Assembly (NCBI GenBank): GCA_964609495.1
Contig: CAZSTA010000037.1
Span: forward strand, 6,525-22,451
Source of the DNA: CAZSTA01 sp964609495 [NCBI: uncultured bacterium]
Lineage (GTDB): Bacteria; CAZSTA01
Length of the DNA stretch: 15,927 bases
Reading direction: 5' to 3'
A program made the translations under genes and the position numbers. Position 1 is the stretch's first letter, and the number at the start of each line of letters is the position of its first letter. The notes under the pieces were generated by a model. That model was not told where the DNA came from, did not search any database, and saw only the letters and a program-made list of their open reading frames with translations. Positions 7,837 through 13,966 of the stretch are shown piece after piece.

Positions 7837-7952
7837 AGATCACGAGGGCACAAAGATCGATATTTCAATTCCTCTTTCAGTTCCGCAAGCGGAATTATCT
7901 TAATTTCAACTTAACCCAACTCCTGCTATCCGAAATCGTGCTCTCGTGATCT
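7837..7952. repeat. 116-bp element bounded by 15-bp inverted repeats
   Basis: Arms AGATCACGAGGGCAC (7837-7851) and GTGCTCTCGTGATCT (7938-7952) are inverted copies with one difference. In + strand RNA that difference is a G-U pair, so the whole 15-bp stem would form. A smaller hairpin, TTCCG-CAAG-CGGAA (7881-7894), sits near the middle. No target-site duplication is visible and no reading frame fills it. It could be a MITE-like remnant, a bidirectional transcription barrier between the dehydrogenase and methyltransferase genes, or a structured RNA. Confidence 0.55.
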
Positions 7953-7971
7953 GATAGTAATCTTCTCGCAG

Positions 7972-8964
7972 TTAAACTTTAACTTCTACCATCTTCCCTT
8001 TCTTTATCGAATCTACAGCGGAAAATACCATAGCTAAACTATTCAGGTTATCCTTCCCCTCGGTTTCGGGGGTCTTCCCCTCCCTCAAAACCTTAGCGAA
8101 TTCATCTAAAATATAGGCTTGTCCGATCAATTCCATATCAACTAATTTCTCCTCAGTTTTAGACATCGGATCGGAGGAGGAATATACCTTATCATCAAGC
8201 CAATAGATCCCTCCCTGAGAACATTGGATTCTCCAATCACCATTCCAAGGGGTTTCATTGCCTTGAGCGACCCAGCTTCCAAAATAATGAACGATCATCC
8301 CATTAGTCATCTCTATGATTATAGCCGCTGAGGGATCTTTCTCGAACCAACTCCAGTCGGGCTTCCAACTCTTCGCATAGATAGTAACTGGATCCGCATT
8401 AAACATATATCTCATAAGGTCGAAGTGATGGATTGACATATCTATCACCAGAGGATAGTCCATCGTTAAGCGGAAGGAACCAGGGAACTTAGGACCCTTC
8501 TGGAAGACAACCCCGGCGTATCCCAAATCCCCGAACTTCTTCTCATCGAGCAGTTTTCTGATCGTTCGAGGTCGAGGGTTAAACCTATAATTTTGAGCTA
8601 CTGCGTATGGCAGATTGCGCTTATCAGCCTCTTCCACGATCTTGAGGGCATTCTCCATAGTATCAGCCAAAGGTTTCTCCGAGAGCACCGGTAATCCAGC
8701 TTTAAACGCCTTGAGGCAGACTTCAGCTCTGAACATAGGAGGAGTTATATCCAATAAAGCATCAGCCTTAACCTCCCTCAGAGCCTTGTCGAGATCAGTA
8801 TAACATCTATCCTCTGGCATATCGCACTTAGCGGCAGCTTTTTGCAACATCTCCTCGTTTATATCGACATAGGCTGCCGCCTCCCAATCGGAGGATCCAT
8901 AAACTACATTAACCCAAAAAGCCCCCATACCTCCCACGCCTACTTGAATAATCTTTAATGGCAT
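7972..8964 (-). CDS. Gfo/Idh/MocA-family NAD(P)-dependent sugar/inositol dehydrogenase
   Basis: A 330-residue protein of normal family length. The N-terminal Rossmann fold carries VGVGGMG (8-14) and YVDINEE; EKPLA holds the catalytic-type Lys97; the C-terminal domain has DMSIHHFDLMRY with Asp175 and His179. The ATG has AAAGGAG 10 bases upstream. Members oxidise a sugar or inositol hydroxyl, or reduce the ketone, using NAD(P)H in the cytosol; the substrate cannot be told. It follows the BFD-like gene by 21 bp and the ROK kinase just before that, so these three form an operon on the minus strand. A role in converting a sugar that enters through the kinase is a reasonable inference. Confidence 0.92.
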   Translation of the reverse strand: MPLKIIQVGVGGMGAFWVNVVYGSSDWEAAAYVDINEEMLQKAAAKCDMPEDRCYTDLDKALREVKADALLDITPPMFRAEVCLKAFKAGLPVLSEKPLADTMENALKIVEEADKRNLPYAVAQNYRFNPRPRTIRKLLDEKKFGDLGYAGVVFQKGPKFPGSFRLTMDYPLVIDMSIHHFDLMRYMFNADPVTIYAKSWKPDWSWFEKDPSAAIIIEMTNGMIVHYFGSWVAQGNETPWNGDWRIQCSQGGIYWLDDKVYSSSDPMSKTEEKLVDMELIGQAYILDEFAKVLREGKTPETEGKDNLNSLAMVFSAVDSIKKGKMVEVKV

Positions 8965-8985
8965 ATATTGAACACTCCTTTAGTT

Positions 8986-9252
8986 TTAATCTTCTTTTGC
9001 TAGTATTCCTATTTCTACCGGTCGAAGAGGAGGACGATAGCTAGAGTCTATAATCTCACTTAAAGGGATATTTAACTCTTGAGCTATCAAACCAGCTACC
9101 AATCTTCGGCATGTCCTCCCTTGACATAATCCCATTCCCGCCCGAGTCGCCCTTTTTATCTCATCAACACTGCGCAATCCAGATCTTATAGCCTCTCTGA
9201 TCTCTCCTGCGGTGACCTCCTCACAGCGACATATAATCACGCCGTCATCCAT
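8986..9252 (-). CDS. BFD-like [2Fe-2S]-binding protein
   Basis: A small protein of 88 residues with the Fer2_BFD cysteine pattern C-x-C-x32-C-x4-C: Cys8 and Cys10 in IICRCEEVT, Cys43 and Cys48 in GMGLCQGRTCRR. The helical linker AIRSGLRSVDEIKRATRAGM is also typical. The start ATG has GAGGAG 10 bases upstream. Stand-alone members usually serve as the small iron-sulfur subunit of FAD-dependent amino-acid, opine or glycerol-phosphate dehydrogenases. No flavoprotein is present nearby; its neighbours are the ROK kinase (14 bp upstream) and the Gfo/Idh dehydrogenase (21 bp downstream). It may pass electrons to an enzyme encoded elsewhere or have been left behind when its partner was lost. Confidence 0.9.
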   Translation of the reverse strand: MDDGVIICRCEEVTAGEIREAIRSGLRSVDEIKRATRAGMGLCQGRTCRRLVAGLIAQELNIPLSEIIDSSYRPPLRPVEIGILAKED

Positions 9253-9266
9253 TTGCCTCTATCTCC

Positions 9267-10238
9267 TCAGATCAGATTAAGATTCTGCATCACTAAGGCT
9301 ACCGCCCCTAAGACTCCTGCATCGTTCCCCAATTCAGCTAGGACGATCATAGCTGGATTCGCCTGCATAGCCCTCTCCCTCAAAGTCTCTCTTATCGGCT
9401 CTAGCAATAGATCCCCAGCATGCGATACTCCGCCTCCCAAGACGATTATATCGGGGCTCAGCACATTTATCAGGTTACCTATGCCAATTCCTAGATATTC
9501 CCCGGTCTTTTTCCATATCTTATTGGCTAGCTTATCGCCCTGGCGCGCGGCAGTGGCTAACACTTTGGTATCGATCTTATCCAAATCTCCACCTACAAGC
9601 TCGGGGATTATAGATTCCTCTCCAGAGGATAAGGCTTCCTTAGTTCTTCGCACCATATTCGGAGCAGAGGCAAGAGCCTCCATACAACCCCTATTTCCAC
9701 AGTTGCAACGATAACCATTCGGCTCGATGGTCATATGTCCTACCTCGCCCGCTCCATCGTCAGAGCCATGATAGAGCTTACCATCAATTATTATCCCACC
9801 GCCGATGCCAGTCCCTAGAGTGAGCAATACCATATTTCGGCTATCCTTCCCCACTCCAAATACCTTCTCCCCTAAAGCCGCGAGGTTAGCATCGTTATCC
9901 AGCCAAGTTCTTATACCTGTTCCCTCCTCGATTATCTTCTTCAAGGGTAGATTTCGCCAATTGAGGTTGGGAGCATGGTAGATAATCCCTTCCTTGATAT
10001 TCAAAGGACCAGGGGCTCCGACTCCAATACCTATGACCTCATCCTTAGTTACCTTTCCCAGCTTGATTACCTCTTCTATAGCAGATATGATCTGATTAAT
10101 TACCACCTCCTCGCCCTTAGGAACATAAGTTGGAAGACTGGTCTTAGCTATAAAATTCCCCTTTAGATCGTTAAGTGATACTTTTACATCAGTTCCACCT
10201 ACATCAACCCCAATTATGTATCCCTTAGAGATATCCAC
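9267..10238 (-). CDS. ROK-family sugar kinase (glucokinase-like)
   Basis: With the GTG start at 10238 the product has 323 residues, normal for the family. Motifs, numbered from that start: phosphate-binding DVGGTDVKV near 12-20; DNDANLAALGE with catalytic-type Asp116; GTGIGGGI (142-149); GEVGHM with Glu165 and His168; and the zinc ligands CNCGNRGC (Cys178, Cys180, Cys185). It should phosphorylate a hexose or N-acetyl hexosamine with ATP; no DNA-binding domain is present, so it is a kinase, not an NagC-type repressor. The frame runs back to an ATG at 10340, but those 34 codons contain a good promoter (10284-10312) and resemble no family sequence, so I place the start at the GTG, which has AAAGGA 11 bases upstream. 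First gene of the kinase, BFD, dehydrogenase operon. Confidence 0.9.
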   Translation of the reverse strand: MDISKGYIIGVDVGGTDVKVSLNDLKGNFIAKTSLPTYVPKGEEVVINQIISAIEEVIKLGKVTKDEVIGIGVGAPGPLNIKEGIIYHAPNLNWRNLPLKKIIEEGTGIRTWLDNDANLAALGEKVFGVGKDSRNMVLLTLGTGIGGGIIIDGKLYHGSDDGAGEVGHMTIEPNGYRCNCGNRGCMEALASAPNMVRRTKEALSSGEESIIPELVGGDLDKIDTKVLATAARQGDKLANKIWKKTGEYLGIGIGNLINVLSPDIIVLGGGVSHAGDLLLEPIRETLRERAMQANPAMIVLAELGNDAGVLGAVALVMQNLNLI

Positions 10239-10283
10239 TTGAATATCAATCCTTTCTAACCCAAGTTTCTCTAAAACATCTCT

Positions 10284-10312
10284 ATTATAGATTAACGATA
10301 TTGAAAAATCAA
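10284..10312 (-). promoter_or_regulatory. Sigma-70-type promoter for the ROK operon
   Basis: On the minus strand a perfect TATAAT (10289-10284) lies exactly 17 bp after TTGATT (10312-10307), four of six matches to TTGACA. Transcription would start near 10277, giving a leader of about 38 bases before the GTG start of the ROK kinase gene. This is the best promoter match noticed in the window. Confidence 0.7.
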
Positions 10313-10370
10313 GCGATTTCGTGAGAAAGCGAGTAAGCATGTAAACTTTTGTGCTGGGGAAGATATGATT

Positions 10371-10463
10371 CTCCCCTCACCCTATCTCTCTCCCACGAGG
10401 GGAGAGGAAACGTAATTGAGAGGCTCTCTTGATCTTTTATTCCCCCCTCCCTCGATGGGAGGG
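10371..10463. repeat. Two palindromic CT/GA-rich intergenic elements in opposite orientation
   Basis: The first has CTCCCCTC (10371-10378) pairing with GAGGGGAG (10397-10404). The second is a perfect 7-bp stem, CCCTCCC-TCGAT-GGGAGGG (10445-10463). Read on the minus strand the second gives CCCATCGAGGGAGGG, close to CCCACGAGGGGAGAGG in the first, so they look like inverted copies of one family. The layout resembles short imperfect-palindrome intergenic repeats common in many bacterial genomes. Neither is followed by a T-tract. They lie between the UDG terminator and the ROK promoter, in a stretch (10313-10525) with no gene. Confidence 0.5.
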
Positions 10464-10525
10464 TGATCTAAGGTGGGTTCGAGATCTAACAGGAGAAAAA
10501 TCTTCAATAGTCCCGTTAATTCAGC

Positions 10526-10559
10526 AAAGACCAAAAGGAGAGGGGAAATTATCTCTCCT
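10526..10559 (-). terminator. Intrinsic terminator after the UDG gene
   Basis: On the minus strand AGGAGAG (10559-10553) pairs with CTCTCCT (10542-10536), a 7-bp stem with a 10-base loop, followed at once by TTTGGTCTTT. It begins about 20 bp past the TAG stop of the uracil-DNA glycosylase gene and separates that group from the ROK operon, which has its own promoter. Confidence 0.6.
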
Positions 10560-10579
10560 CCAACCTCAGTGAGCGAGAT

Positions 10580-11173
10580 CTAAAATAATCCCATCTGCTC
10601 GGTATAAGGGGTTATCTCAACTCCTTCATCCAGCAATTTCTTTAGCTTTGCAAAATCCTCCTCAAGGGGCTTACGTATCGCAGGTTGATGTAAAGCCGCC
10701 GCAGGATGAAAGATGGGAAAAACCACGAAATCCTTGACTTGGAACTTTTGTCCATGCACTTTGCTGATCCCGACATTCTTCTCCAATATCAACCTTGTAG
10801 CGAAATTCCCCAGGGGGCATACGATCTTAGGCTTGATAATTTCTATCTGCCTAAGGAGATATGGCTTACAGGTCTCGATTTCATCAGCTAAGGGATCCCT
10901 ATTATCAGGAGGACGACATTTCAAAACATTGGCGATGTATACCTGAGATCTCTTAAGTCCAACTCCCTCCAGAAGCTCATCGAGAAGCTTTCCTGCCGCT
11001 CCTACGAAGGGAATACCTTGTTTATCTTCATAATACCCCGGGGCCTCCCCTATGAATATAATATCAGCATCGCTACTTCCTGAGCCAAAGACTAGCTTAG
11101 TTCTGCTCTTACTCAGAGCACATCTCTCGCAATCCTTGATCTCTTCGTAAAACTCTTGTAAGGTCTGAGTCAC
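10580..11173 (-). CDS. Type-4 (family IV) uracil-DNA glycosylase, [4Fe-4S]
   Basis: A 197-residue protein with all family marks: GEAPGYYEDKQGIPFVGAAG (42-61) for the uracil pocket and active site, HPAAA with His156, and four cysteines for the iron-sulfur cluster at Cys15, Cys18 (CERC), Cys86 (LKCRPPDNRDP) and Cys102 (ETCKPYL). It removes uracil from DNA at the start of base excision repair. The family is widespread in thermophiles and archaea but also found in many bacteria. The GTG start has AGGAGG 8 bases upstream. The upstream cupin gene ends 71 bp away on the same strand, and a terminator follows. No repair genes are adjacent, so its neighbours say nothing about its role. Confidence 0.95.
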   Translation of the reverse strand: MTQTLQEFYEEIKDCERCALSKSRTKLVFGSGSSDADIIFIGEAPGYYEDKQGIPFVGAAGKLLDELLEGVGLKRSQVYIANVLKCRPPDNRDPLADEIETCKPYLLRQIEIIKPKIVCPLGNFATRLILEKNVGISKVHGQKFQVKDFVVFPIFHPAAALHQPAIRKPLEEDFAKLKKLLDEGVEITPYTEQMGLF

Positions 11174-11244
11174 AAATACTACCTCCTATAATAGTGAACG
11201 ATATAAATCAAAAGAAAGCTCCTGATGGAAGTCTTGAAGAGTGG

Positions 11245-11571
11245 TTATTTCAGGAAATCCTCTCTAATGGGGCTAAAAACATCTATAACTATCGTTTCTT
11301 TATCTCCTACCTTAACCCCATGCTCCACGTTTGAAGGAATAAGACACAGCTCTCCAGCCTCCAACACCCTTGTCTCATCTCCTAGGGTAAATTCTAATTC
11401 CCCTTTCAATACATACGATATCTGCTCATGAGGATGTTTATGTCTGGGAAGTGAGATATTCGGCTCGAACTCAAAACGGCACATCATCACCTTTTCCCCA
11501 GTGATCAACTTACGAGTCAATCCCTTGATAACTTCGACTCCCTCGATATCATTCCAACCAGAAAAACCCAT
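11245..11571 (-). CDS. Small single-domain cupin protein
   Basis: A 108-residue cupin with both motifs: PRHKHPHEQISYVLKGELEF gives metal ligands His44, His46 and Glu49 or Gln50, and GELCLIPSNVEHGV gives His84. Length is typical for one beta-barrel domain. Such proteins bind a metal and act as dioxygenases, isomerases or ligand sensors; the exact job cannot be told. The ATG has GAGGAG 9 bases upstream. It lies 46 bp after the aminotransferase stop on the same strand, so the two are probably co-transcribed. Confidence 0.88.
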   Translation of the reverse strand: MGFSGWNDIEGVEVIKGLTRKLITGEKVMMCRFEFEPNISLPRHKHPHEQISYVLKGELEFTLGDETRVLEAGELCLIPSNVEHGVKVGDKETIVIDVFSPIREDFLK

Positions 11572-11617
11572 TTCTTAATTCTCCTCATTTGATTTTAGTA
11601 GTGTAAATAATCCACCT

Positions 11618-12811
11618 TTAAGACGCAAACCTAACCACCCCGCCCACTTTATCCCGATGAGAATTTATAACTTTTTGTAACTTCTTTAGAAGAAAATCTA
11701 TTTCCTCTTCAGTGTTAAAGTAAGCGGTCGATATCCTGAGTCCGTTTAACTCATCAACTACACGAGTAAATATCTTCCATTCATCTTTGAGATGAATGGA
11801 CAATTCTCTAGCATTAAAACCCTCCATTGAAAAAGCGATCATTGCTGAGGATAGTTCCCACTCATAAGGGGTATATAAAGTTGTTCCGGATAACTCCATC
11901 ACCCTATCTTTTAGGTATAACGATAACTCCTTGAGTCGAGCTTCGATATTGTTCCAACCCAAGCCCTCGAGCCAATCGAGAGCGAAGCTCAATCCCACAT
12001 ACTTAACTATATCTCGCGTTCCATACTCGAAGCATCGCGCCGAATGTTTAAGCTCCAATCCCCTCTCCATAGAGAAGGAACACTCTGATCCGGCTCCTAC
12101 ATGAATGGGCAATAATTCCTCTATTCTATCTTTGTTCACATAAAACATTCCTGTTCCCTTAGGACCACATAACCACTTATGACCATTAGTGGTGTAGAAA
12201 TCACATCCCATCTTCTTGACATCGATCGGAAATTGACCTACCGCTTGCGCTCCATCGATCAGAGTAAGTATCCCTCTCTCCCTAGCTAGATCGCATATCT
12301 CCTCGACTGGCACCCTGATCCCAGTCTGAGTGCTGACCTGGCTTGTTCCGATCAATCTAGTTTTTGGGGTTAGAGCAGAACGCACATTCTCCAAAGTTTC
12401 TTGAGGATCAGGGTCAACCTCGAAGAATTTAAGACAAGATGAACATCGCTGGTGGAGATAAGTCCAAGGATAGAGCATCGCTGGATGCTCCTGATTAGAG
12501 ATCACCACCTCATCATCAGGTTGCCAGGTTAGGCTAGAGATGACTAAGTTCACTCCATCAGTAGCGTTATTGGTAAAAGCGATCTCCTCCGCTTGGGCAC
12601 CTAATAGTTGAGCGATTCTCTCCCGTGATTTTTCTACCTCTGGATAAAATTTAGAATAGGTGGCGAGTCCTCCACCTTCTAGGGAGGCGGAGGCCTCTAT
12701 TATCTTGTCCAAAACGGGCTTGGCAACTATCCCCACCGTTCCCATATTAAGATACACATATTCGTCCAGAATAGGAAAAGCCTCTCTTATTTTCGCTATA
12801 TTAAGGGTTAT
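11618..12811 (-). CDS. Class V aminotransferase / cysteine desulfurase-like PLP enzyme, probable ATA start
   Basis: A fold-type I PLP enzyme. The PLP-binding Lys is in TTNGHKWLCGPKGTG (Lys212 counting from 12811), with LIDGAQAVG giving the Asp/Gln that hold the cofactor ring and SNQEHPA the stacking His. It resembles the isopenicillin-N epimerase/selenocysteine lyase branch more than NifS/IscS; a sulfur-accepting Cys loop is not obvious. The first usual start codon is a GTG at 12757, but in-frame sequence upstream reads REAFPILDEYVYLNMG, the standard N-terminus of this family, and there is no ATG, GTG or TTG between it and the TAA at 12815-12817. An ATA at 12811 lies 6 bases after AGAGGTGA, an ideal position. 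That start gives 397 residues. The reaction could be desulfurase, lyase, epimerase or transaminase. Confidence 0.85.
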   Translation of the reverse strand: MTLNIAKIREAFPILDEYVYLNMGTVGIVAKPVLDKIIEASASLEGGGLATYSKFYPEVEKSRERIAQLLGAQAEEIAFTNNATDGVNLVISSLTWQPDDEVVISNQEHPAMLYPWTYLHQRCSSCLKFFEVDPDPQETLENVRSALTPKTRLIGTSQVSTQTGIRVPVEEICDLARERGILTLIDGAQAVGQFPIDVKKMGCDFYTTNGHKWLCGPKGTGMFYVNKDRIEELLPIHVGAGSECSFSMERGLELKHSARCFEYGTRDIVKYVGLSFALDWLEGLGWNNIEARLKELSLYLKDRVMELSGTTLYTPYEWELSSAMIAFSMEGFNARELSIHLKDEWKIFTRVVDELNGLRISTAYFNTEEEIDFLLKKLQKVINSHRDKVGGVVRFAS

Positions 12812-12835
12812 AGCTTATCACCTCTATTCAATTTC

Positions 12836-12858
12836 AAGCAAGCAGATTTACCTTGCTT
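12836..12858 (-). promoter_or_regulatory. Hairpin just upstream of the aminotransferase ribosome-binding site
   Basis: AAGCAAG and CTTGCTT form a perfect 7-bp stem with a 9-base loop, ending 10 bases before the AGAGGTGA ribosome-binding site (12825-12818). No T-tract follows, so it is not an intrinsic terminator. It could influence translation of the aminotransferase, especially given its unusual start codon. Confidence 0.35.
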
Positions 12859-12892
12859 CGATTTATACTATGGGCCTAACTTCTATAAGTTT

Positions 12893-12919
12893 CTATGAAA
12901 CGGCGAATCGAACGATCAT
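12893..12919 (-). CDS. Possible 8-codon leader peptide
   Basis: On the minus strand GGAGGTGAT (12929-12921), a full match to the 16S 3' end, is followed by ATG and eight sense codons (MIVRFAVS) ending in TAG. It lies in the 141-bp gap between the second mscS gene and the aminotransferase, upstream of the hairpin at 12836-12858. The ribosome-binding site is among the best in the window, which is odd for a non-gene. The peptide has no run of one amino acid that would suggest classic attenuation. It may be a leader, or the remnant of a lost gene start. Confidence 0.35.
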   Translation of the reverse strand: MIVRFAVS

Positions 12920-12952
12920 AATCACCTCCATATACAAGGTATAAACTTAATA

Positions 12953-13804
12953 TTATACGATTTGATCATCTTCTCCTTTAACATACTCGATAAAGACTTG
13001 ACGATAGGGAAAGGGGATCTCTATTCCCGCGGCATCTAAGGCTTTTTTCATCTTCTCCTGCAATTCGAATCGCAGAGGGACCTCCTGGTAGATATCTTTA
13101 GGCCATACCCTCAATTCTAAATTCACACTAGAATCTCCTAGGTCAGTCACAACCACATCCGGAGCAGGATTCGTCGAGATCCTCCCATCTCCTTCAATCG
13201 TACTCAGCAGAACTCTTCTAGCTTCATCTATATCCTCTTTATAAGCAATGCCTATAGGGACACCCAGACGTAATGAACCGCTTAAGGTATGATTGATTAT
13301 CTTAGAATCAACGATCAGACTATTAGGGAGAGAGACTATTTCATTATTCAAGGTCCTCATTCTAGTGGAGCGAAGAGTTACTTTAGTTATCTTACCATAG
13401 GTATCAGCTATCTCCACCATATCCCCCACGCGAAATGGCTTATCCCAGAGAATTATTATACCAGCTATCATATTCGATAGTGTATCCTTAGCTGCAAAAC
13501 CGATAGCGATACCCGCGATTCCCAAACCGCCAAGTAGAGGCATGATTTTTACTCCCACCTGGTCAGCAGCCATAATGACTGCCAGGACTATAATAACATA
13601 TTTCACTATGCTGGTAAATAATTCAGCTATAGCCCTTTCAACTTTAGCTTTATCAAGAGCTTTAATTAAGAGAGCATCTAATATCCTATAGCTCACATAT
13701 CCTATCACTAGAATAATAATAGCAGTTAATATTCTAGGGACAAAATTTATAAACTTAAGGTAAAATAGTTTAAGAGCGCCTATCTCTTGAGCAAAAATAT
13801 CCAT
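12953..13804 (-). CDS. Small MscS-family mechanosensitive channel (downstream copy, full length)
   Basis: A 283-residue protein with three membrane segments at ~23-46, ~66-84 and ~88-117; the last has the Gly/Ala-rich pore helix LLGGLGIAGIAIGFAAKDTL followed by AGIIILWDKPFRVGDMVEI, the MscS signature. The soluble beta and alpha/beta domain follows, ending in GIEIPFPYRQVFIEY, the conserved C-terminal strand. It forms a heptameric pore that opens under membrane tension and releases solutes on osmotic downshift. The ATG has AAAGGAG about 10 bases upstream. It is the downstream member of a tandem duplication; its partner lies at 13967-14764, and the spacer between them holds a copied tail of the TIM-barrel gene. 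Confidence 0.93.
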   Translation of the reverse strand: MDIFAQEIGALKLFYLKFINFVPRILTAIIILVIGYVSYRILDALLIKALDKAKVERAIAELFTSIVKYVIIVLAVIMAADQVGVKIMPLLGGLGIAGIAIGFAAKDTLSNMIAGIIILWDKPFRVGDMVEIADTYGKITKVTLRSTRMRTLNNEIVSLPNSLIVDSKIINHTLSGSLRLGVPIGIAYKEDIDEARRVLLSTIEGDGRISTNPAPDVVVTDLGDSSVNLELRVWPKDIYQEVPLRFELQEKMKKALDAAGIEIPFPYRQVFIEYVKGEDDQIV

Positions 13805-13829
13805 TATAATATTATCTCCTTTCCTTTAT

Positions 13830-13866
13830 ATAAAACTGATAATCTGCAAGGATCCACTAGCCTTAT
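13830..13866 (-). terminator. Decayed copy of the TIM-barrel terminator hairpin
   Basis: This is the unit-B counterpart of the 14797-14834 hairpin. Minus-strand RNA can pair the outer part (AUAAGGCU with AGUUUUAU, using G-U pairs) and keeps GGATCC, but the loop-side pairing has mismatches. A short U-rich run is part of the 3' arm. It lies between the copied tail and the downstream mscS gene and may still weakly end or process the transcript. Confidence 0.4.
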
Positions 13867-13894
13867 CTGCGATTAACTTACCGTTCTCAATTTG

Positions 13895-13957
13895 TTAATT
13901 CGAAAAGATAACCTTCTTCACAACACTCTGAGTAGCTATCGCATCCATAGTCTGAGA
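13895..13957 (-). pseudogene. Duplicated 3' tail of the TIM-barrel gene
   Basis: On the minus strand the frame reads TMDAIATQSVVKKVIFSN then TAA; the intact gene ends TMDAIATQNVVRKVIFSD then TAA, so 15 of 18 residues agree. The fragment is in frame with the upstream mscS copy: past that gene's TAG at 13967-13969 the frame stays open for 23 codons into this tail and ends at its TAA. It is a duplication scar with no start of its own. Confidence 0.85.
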
Positions 13958-13966
13958 AAAAGGGAT

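Noticed and set aside
7793-7843. Longer methyltransferase start at GTG 7843
   Set aside because: No ribosome-binding site, and the codon sits in an arm of the inverted repeat; ATG 7792 fits the family better.
9253-9714. 153-codon plus-strand frame opposite the ROK gene
   Set aside because: Antisense to the zinc-binding and C-terminal part of a clear ROK kinase; no family resemblance or ribosome-binding site of its own.
10371-10463. Short CRISPR-like array
   Set aside because: The stems differ in sequence and orientation, with no regular spacing or equal-length spacers.
10464-10500. GGTTCGAGATC as a tRNA T-arm
   Set aside because: No 5-bp T stem, acceptor stem or anticodon arm can be built around it.
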